From JBBPZA01 sp038199375 (lineage in GTDB: Bacteria > Actinomycetota > Thermoleophilia > Solirubrobacterales > Solirubrobacteraceae), in assembly GCA_038199375.1 (NCBI GenBank), contig JBBPZA010000065.1:1-28788 (forward strand): a stretch of 28,788 bases of DNA, in the 5' to 3' direction. This document shows positions 22,829-28,788 of the stretch, in pieces. A model generated the notes under the pieces. The model saw nothing but the letters and a program-made list of their open reading frames with translations, was not told where the DNA came from and did not search any database. Within the stretch, counting starts at the first letter, position 1, and every line of letters starts with the position of its first letter. A program made the position numbers and the translations under genes.

Positions 22829-24040
22829 CTACTTCGGCAGGCGCGGGGCGATGATCCGGTAGGCCTTGAGGCCGAGCCCGAGCCGCTCGCGGTCCTCGGA
22901 CTGCATCGGGTCGAGCCGCGTGAGCTCCTTCACCCGATCCAGGCGGTAGGCAACCGTGTGGCGGTGGGCGTAGATCGCCGAGGCCGTCGCGTTCATGTTG
23001 CAGTTCTGCTCGAGGTAGGACTCCAGCGTGCCGACAAGGTCGGTAGCGTACTGGTCGTCGTACTTGACGATAGGCGCGACCGTGTCCTCGTAGAAGCTGC
23101 GGACCTCCTCGGGGTGCGAGGCGAGTACGCGGAAGAGCAGGCGGTAGGTCCCGGTCCCGATCTCCTGCGCGATCGGCGCGTCTGACTGGCGCAGCACCTC
23201 GAGCACGAGCTCGGCCTCCTGCATCGCGCGGGGGAGCTCCGAGGGATCGGAGTAGAAGGAGGACACTCCGACGGTGCCGTGGCGCTGGAGGCGGGTCGCC
23301 ACGCGCCGGGCGGAGGCGAGCGCATCCTCCCCGGGCGCCTCGGTGTCCGGGGAAGCGGGCACCAGAGCGTAGACACGCCCGTCGAGGTGCTGGGCCAGCG
23401 CCCCGGCCACCTCCCCCGCGATGGTGGCGAGGAAGTGGCGCGGGCGATCGCTCGTCAATTCTGCGCACAGCACGACGGCGCCGCCCGAGATGTCGCAGCC
23501 CAGGCGCGCGGCGCGCCGCACGACCTCGGTCGCGTCGATCTGCGCCTCGCGCGAGCGGAGGTCCTCGATGATCGAGCCGCGGAGGTTTCGCTCCACCTCG
23601 TCCTTGGCCTCGGCGATGGCGACCTCGGTCAGCGAGGCGACCGCCGCGAGATGGAGGAACTCCGCCGCCTCGGGCGCGAGCGCCTCCGGCGCCCCGCCTC
23701 GGAGCAGGATGACTGAGCCGACGATCTCGTCCCCTGCGCTGATCGGCGCCTCCGCGGCAAGGCCGTCGGGCACCCTGGTCGGGCGGTCCTTCAGGCGGTC
23801 GGCGACGTAGTGCTCGACCCAGGCGAGCGTGCCCTCCTCCGCTTCGGGCGCGAGGACCGCCGCCCCCAGGCGGGGGATCACGATGGCCACCGGGCCTCCG
23901 GCGGCGCCGGCCGTCAGCTCGGCGACCCGCTCGAGACCTTCGCCGGCGAGGACGGCGTCGACCATCTCGAGATGCAGGCTTCGTAGGCGCTCGACGAGGA
24001 GCCCGGCGGGGGGTTGGGTGGACTCGGGCTGTCCGGGCAT
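22829..24040 (-). CDS. PucR/CdaR-type transcriptional regulator
   Basis: About 403 residues from ATG 24040 (longer starts at 24100 and 24124 are possible; no strong ribosome-binding site). The C-terminus is the PucR helix-turn-helix: TLESYLEQNCNMNATASAIY, then HRHTVAYRLDRVKELT. The middle (about 170-290) resembles the GGDEF-like regulatory domain of CdaR/PucR proteins. The N-terminal 150 residues look GAF-like (AIVIPRLGAAVL, ISAGDEIVGSVILL). Such regulators often sense metabolites in purine, sugar-acid or nitrogen pathways. Lying on the same strand after glnK and amtB, it is a candidate nitrogen regulator; that link is inferred from position. Confidence 0.82.
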   Translation of the reverse strand: MPGQPESTQPPAGLLVERLRSLHLEMVDAVLAGEGLERVAELTAGAAGGPVAIVIPRLGAAVLAPEAEEGTLAWVEHYVADRLKDRPTRVPDGLAAEAPISAGDEIVGSVILLRGGAPEALAPEAAEFLHLAAVASLTEVAIAEAKDEVERNLRGSIIEDLRSREAQIDATEVVRRAARLGCDISGGAVVLCAELTSDRPRHFLATIAGEVAGALAQHLDGRVYALVPASPDTEAPGEDALASARRVATRLQRHGTVGVSSFYSDPSELPRAMQEAELVLEVLRQSDAPIAQEIGTGTYRLLFRVLASHPEEVRSFYEDTVAPIVKYDDQYATDLVGTLESYLEQNCNMNATASAIYAHRHTVAYRLDRVKELTRLDPMQSEDRERLGLGLKAYRIIAPRLPK

Positions 24041-24166
24041 GTCGCGGGACGGCACGGGGAGGGGCAGGGACCCACCAGGGTCCACCGCCCCTCCCCGCAT
24101 GCGGTCAGGCAATCGCCACCCCAACCGCGCGACGGCGCGGCGAGGCGTCGAGTGGCTTTGGCTCGC

Positions 24167-24538
24167 TCACGCGGTGCCTCCCGCAGGATCGCGGTGGGCC
24201 TGCAGCGTGTCCTCGCCGGACTCGCCGGTGCGGATGCGGTAGGCCTCCTCGACGGGCGTCACGAACACCTTCCCGTCCCCGACCGCGCCGGTGCGGGCGT
24301 GCTTGAGGATCGACTCGATGATCGTCGCGACGTCCTTGGCCTCGACCACGCACTCGACCTTGATCTTCGGCCGCAGGTAGTTCGTCAGCTCGGCGCCGCG
24401 GTAGCGCTCGGTGATCCCCTTCTGCCGCCCCGAGCCCTTGACCTCGCTGATCGACAGCGAGGGGAACCCGAGGGCGAGCAGCTCGTTGCGGATCGGCTCG
24501 AACGCCTCGTGGCGGATGTAGGCGATGATCATCTTCAT
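24167..24538 (-). CDS. glnK: PII nitrogen-regulatory protein (GlnK)
   Basis: 123 residues from ATG 24538 with a very strong AAGGAGGT upstream; the ATG overlaps the amtB stop. PII landmarks: VKGSGRQKGITERYRGAEL (T-loop), the B-loop HARTGAVGDGKVFV and C-loop RIRTGESGEDTL for ATP/ADP and 2-oxoglutarate. Tyr46 is present, but residue 51, the tyrosine modified by uridylylation or adenylylation in most GlnK/GlnB, is Leu. It should sense nitrogen status and block the neighbouring ammonium channel, without Tyr51 modification. A small CCGCGC-GACG-GCGCGG hairpin (24125-24140) follows the gene. Confidence 0.93.
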   Translation of the reverse strand: MKMIIAYIRHEAFEPIRNELLALGFPSLSISEVKGSGRQKGITERYRGAELTNYLRPKIKVECVVEAKDVATIIESILKHARTGAVGDGKVFVTPVEEAYRIRTGESGEDTLQAHRDPAGGTA

Positions 24539-26061
24539 GCCGGCACCTCCTTCTGGGTCGCGACCGGCTCGCCGGCTCGACCCCTCGTTGCCGTCGCGCC
24601 CGGCGTGTAGCCGACCAGCTCGGGCGACGGGATGAACTGCTCCGGGTAGCCGTACATGCCGTGCTCGGTGATGTCCAGGCCGGCGTCTTCCTGCTCCTCG
24701 CTCACCCGCAGCCCGTAGGTCTTCTTGATCACGAAGAAGACGATGAAGCTGGCGATGAAGACGAACGCAAAGGCCGCCCCCACGCCGACTGCCTGCCGGC
24801 CGAGCTGGGTGAACGAGCCGGTGTAGGCCAGCCCGGCATCGCCGACCCCGTTGAACTCGGCCAGCCGCGGCGAGGTGAAGATGCCGCACGCGAGCGTGCC
24901 CCAGATGCCGGCCAGCCCGTGCGCACTCAGCGCGCCGACCGGATCGTCGATGAGCTTGTCGATCGCGTAGACCCCGACCACCACGAGCCCGCCGGCCACG
25001 CCGCCGATGATGGGCGCCGCCCACAGCTCGACGTAGCCCGACGGCGCGGTGATGGCCACCAGCGCGGCGATCGCGCCGTTGCCCACCATGCCGATGTCGA
25101 CTGTCCTTGACTTCAGCCACACGGTCAGCGCCGCGGTGATGACACCGGCGGCCGCCGCGAGTTGGGTGACCATGGCGACCTCGGGGAAGCGACCGTCGAG
25201 CGCGCCGAGCGTCGAGCCCGGGTTGAACCCGAACCAGCCAAGCCACAGGATGAGCACACCCAGGCCGAACAGCGGCATGCTGTGGCCGGGAATGGCCCGC
25301 GGCTTGCGGTCAGGACCGTACTTGCCCTTGCGCGGCCCGAGCAGCAGCAGCACCGCGAGCGCACCGCTGGCGCCAATGAGGTGGACAACGGTGGAACCGG
25401 CGAAGTCCTGCATCTTGATGTTCACCTGCAGCCAGCCGCCACCGAAGATCCAGTGCGCCCCGATCGGGTAGAGCACGGCGGCGAATATGACGGCGTAGAT
25501 GGCGTAGACGCCGAACTTGATCCGCTCGAGCGTCGTGCCCCACACGATGGCCAGCGAGACCGCGCAGAAGACGAACTGGAAGAACCAGAGCGTCTCGGGG
25601 GTGATGTTGGCGATGCCGTCGGGGTTCTGAGCGAGCACGGGGAAGTTGGCGCCCGTGTTCTCCCCGGCGAGGAAGAACCCGCTGGTGCCGATCAGGTCGT
25701 TGCCCTCGCCGAATGCGAAGGCGAAGCCCACCGCCCAGAAGGCCAGCGCGGCGATGCCGAAGTTCAGCAGGATCTTCGCGACGACGGTCCCCACGTTCTT
25801 CCCGCGCGAGAAGCCGATCTCCAGGAAGGCGAAGCCCGCCTGCATGAACATGACCAGGATCCCGGCGATCAGGACCCAGATCGAGTTGATCGCGACCTGC
25901 TGGGCGAGGTCGGCGTTCTTCTCGTCGGTCAGCCGGGTGAGCGTTTCCCCGTCAGCGAGGGCGAGAGCGGGAATGATGAGCAGACCCACCAGCGCCCCGC
26001 TGAGGATCAGGCCGATCTTGACGTGAGGCCGGCCGATCCTGGCCAGCAGGGAACTGCGCAT
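24535..26061 (-). CDS. amtB: Ammonium transporter
   Basis: 508 residues from ATG 26061, with GAGGAGGA upstream. A signal peptide (to about ALALADGE, residue 37) precedes eleven helices, as in Amt/Rh channels. The pore twin histidines are present in STVVHLIGASGAL and GALSAHGLAGIWGT. MQAGFAFLEIGFSRGKN and LWLGWFGFNPGS are Amt signatures. The cytoplasmic C-terminus (EEQEDAGLDITEHGMYGYPE) carries the conserved tail contacted by GlnK, followed by an extra segment of about 35 residues. glnK is coupled downstream; glnA diverges upstream across a palindromic region. Confidence 0.95.
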   Translation of the reverse strand: MRSSLLARIGRPHVKIGLILSGALVGLLIIPALALADGETLTRLTDEKNADLAQQVAINSIWVLIAGILVMFMQAGFAFLEIGFSRGKNVGTVVAKILLNFGIAALAFWAVGFAFAFGEGNDLIGTSGFFLAGENTGANFPVLAQNPDGIANITPETLWFFQFVFCAVSLAIVWGTTLERIKFGVYAIYAVIFAAVLYPIGAHWIFGGGWLQVNIKMQDFAGSTVVHLIGASGALAVLLLLGPRKGKYGPDRKPRAIPGHSMPLFGLGVLILWLGWFGFNPGSTLGALDGRFPEVAMVTQLAAAAGVITAALTVWLKSRTVDIGMVGNGAIAALVAITAPSGYVELWAAPIIGGVAGGLVVVGVYAIDKLIDDPVGALSAHGLAGIWGTLACGIFTSPRLAEFNGVGDAGLAYTGSFTQLGRQAVGVGAAFAFVFIASFIVFFVIKKTYGLRVSEEQEDAGLDITEHGMYGYPEQFIPSPELVGYTPGATATRGRAGEPVATQKEVPA

Positions 26062-26115
26062 ACGTCCTCCTCGGTTGGAATGCACCGATGCAGTGTGTGG
26101 ACCGGCCGACCGGCT

Positions 26116-26223
26116 GTGTTTGTCCCTGTGTCGAAGATTCGCCGCCCGCTGTTCGCCATTCGGTCGAGACGCCGACCGGACGGCGAAAGCGAGCGCGCGA
26201 CCTTTGGACACAGGGATAAACAC
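26116..26223. promoter_or_regulatory. 108-bp imperfect palindrome between amtB and glnA
   Basis: The segment aligns with its own reverse complement without gaps, centred at about 26169.5. The outer arms (26116-26136 and 26202-26223) share the core GACACAGGGAYAAACAC, reading towards each gene. The inner pair is CGGTCG (26161-26166) and CGACCG (26173-26178). The core ends 55 bp before the amtB ATG and 62 bp before the glnA ATG. A shared control region for both genes is likely. Confidence 0.75.
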
Positions 26224-26284
26224 GCGCGGGCGCCGGGCTGTCAACCTGCCGCGCTTCGCCCCCTTCGCAGGAGGAAGCTCATCC

Positions 26285-28438
<2,154 letters not shown>

Positions 28439-28479
28439 ATGTTCGCGTTCTCGCTCAGGCGCTCCCCGCGCGACTGCTG

Positions 28480-28788
28480 ATGGATCTCGCGGGCGCTACG
28501 GCCCTCGTCTCCGGGGCCAACCGCGGGATCGGCCGCGCCCTCGCCGAAGCGCTCGCCGGGCATCCCCTGCGCCTCGTGCTCGCCGGAGTCAGGGACCCGG
28601 AGCGCTTCGTCGCGATCAAGGGCGCGGCGGAGGTGCGCCCGGTGCGGATGGACCTGTCCTCGCGCGAGAGCCTCGACGCGAGCTGCGCGGAGCTCGGGGA
28701 CGAGCTCGGGCGGATCGACCTGCTCGTCAACAATGCGGGCCTCATGACCGGCGGCCTGCTCGAGGAGCAGGACATGGCCGACGTCTAC
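28480..28788 (+). CDS. Short-chain dehydrogenase/reductase (partial, 3' end missing)
   Basis: 103 codons from ATG 28480 to the window edge. The NAD(P)-binding motif ALVSGANRGIGRALAEAL and the LLVNNAGLMTG motif are clear classical SDR features; the catalytic Ser-Tyr-Lys residues lie beyond the window. There is no clear ribosome-binding site. It starts 41 bp after glnA with no hairpin seen between, so read-through is possible. The substrate cannot be inferred. Confidence 0.85.
   Translation, partial: MDLAGATALVSGANRGIGRALAEALAGHPLRLVLAGVRDPERFVAIKGAAEVRPVRMDLSSRESLDASCAELGDELGRIDLLVNNAGLMTGGLLEEQDMADVY

Noticed and set aside
26202..26223. Sigma-54 promoter in front of glnA
   Set aside because: No GG-N10-GC pair of the TGGCAC/TTGCA type is present, and actinobacteria generally lack sigma-54.

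Overview
The window is about 70% GC. It is packed with short, overlapping gene pairs, many GTG or TTG starts, and several genes that look leaderless. An actinobacterial integration-host-factor (mIHF) protein, a fused ECF sigma/anti-sigma protein, an MCE-protein fragment, a type III glutamine synthetase and the overall codon style suggest a high-GC actinobacterium, most likely class Thermoleophilia (Solirubrobacterales). This assignment is from memory of protein families, not a search.

Left part (1-11.2 kb). The C-terminus and right end of an insertion sequence lie just upstream of a secreted LolA-like protein. It is followed by an ABC exporter (ATPase and permease), an OmpR-type response regulator and a histidine kinase that needs one frameshift repair. 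Next come a diguanylate cyclase with heptad-repeat coils (also frameshifted) and an ECF sigma factor carrying its own zinc-finger anti-sigma domain and membrane anchor. From 9.0 to 11.2 kb the DNA is decayed: a membrane-protein gene broken in three places, a possible nuclease scrap, one intact small membrane protein and a DNA-methyltransferase remnant.

Middle (11.2-19.4 kb). A TPP riboswitch controls a three-gene ABC importer for a thiamine pyrimidine precursor (ThiZ-, ThiX- and ThiY-like); the ribosome-binding site lies inside the conserved 3' end of the aptamer. On the opposite strand follow an AlkA-type DNA glycosylase, a small membrane protein and a large GNAT-fold protein. The GNAT gene starts 13 bp from a divergent serine-palmitoyltransferase-like PLP enzyme. 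This pair resembles the spt/bcerS genes of bacterial ceramide synthesis and is the most attractive candidate system here. An mIHF gene with a hairpin-rich leader, a VOC protein and a membrane protein complete this part.

Accessory patch (19.4-22.8 kb). Two toxin-antitoxin modules (TacA/TacT-like and Phd/PIN) with promoters that predict leaderless mRNAs are mixed with truncated VOC and MCE gene fragments and a membrane-anchored BamE-like protein with a 30-bp tandem repeat.

Right part (22.8-28.8 kb). This is a nitrogen-assimilation locus. A PucR-type regulator, a PII protein (GlnK) without the usual Tyr51 and an AmtB ammonium channel are on the minus strand; type III glutamine synthetase diverges from them. 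The amtB-glnA intergenic region is an in-register 108-bp imperfect palindrome that places the same 17-base motif 55-62 bp upstream of both genes. The window ends inside a short-chain dehydrogenase gene.
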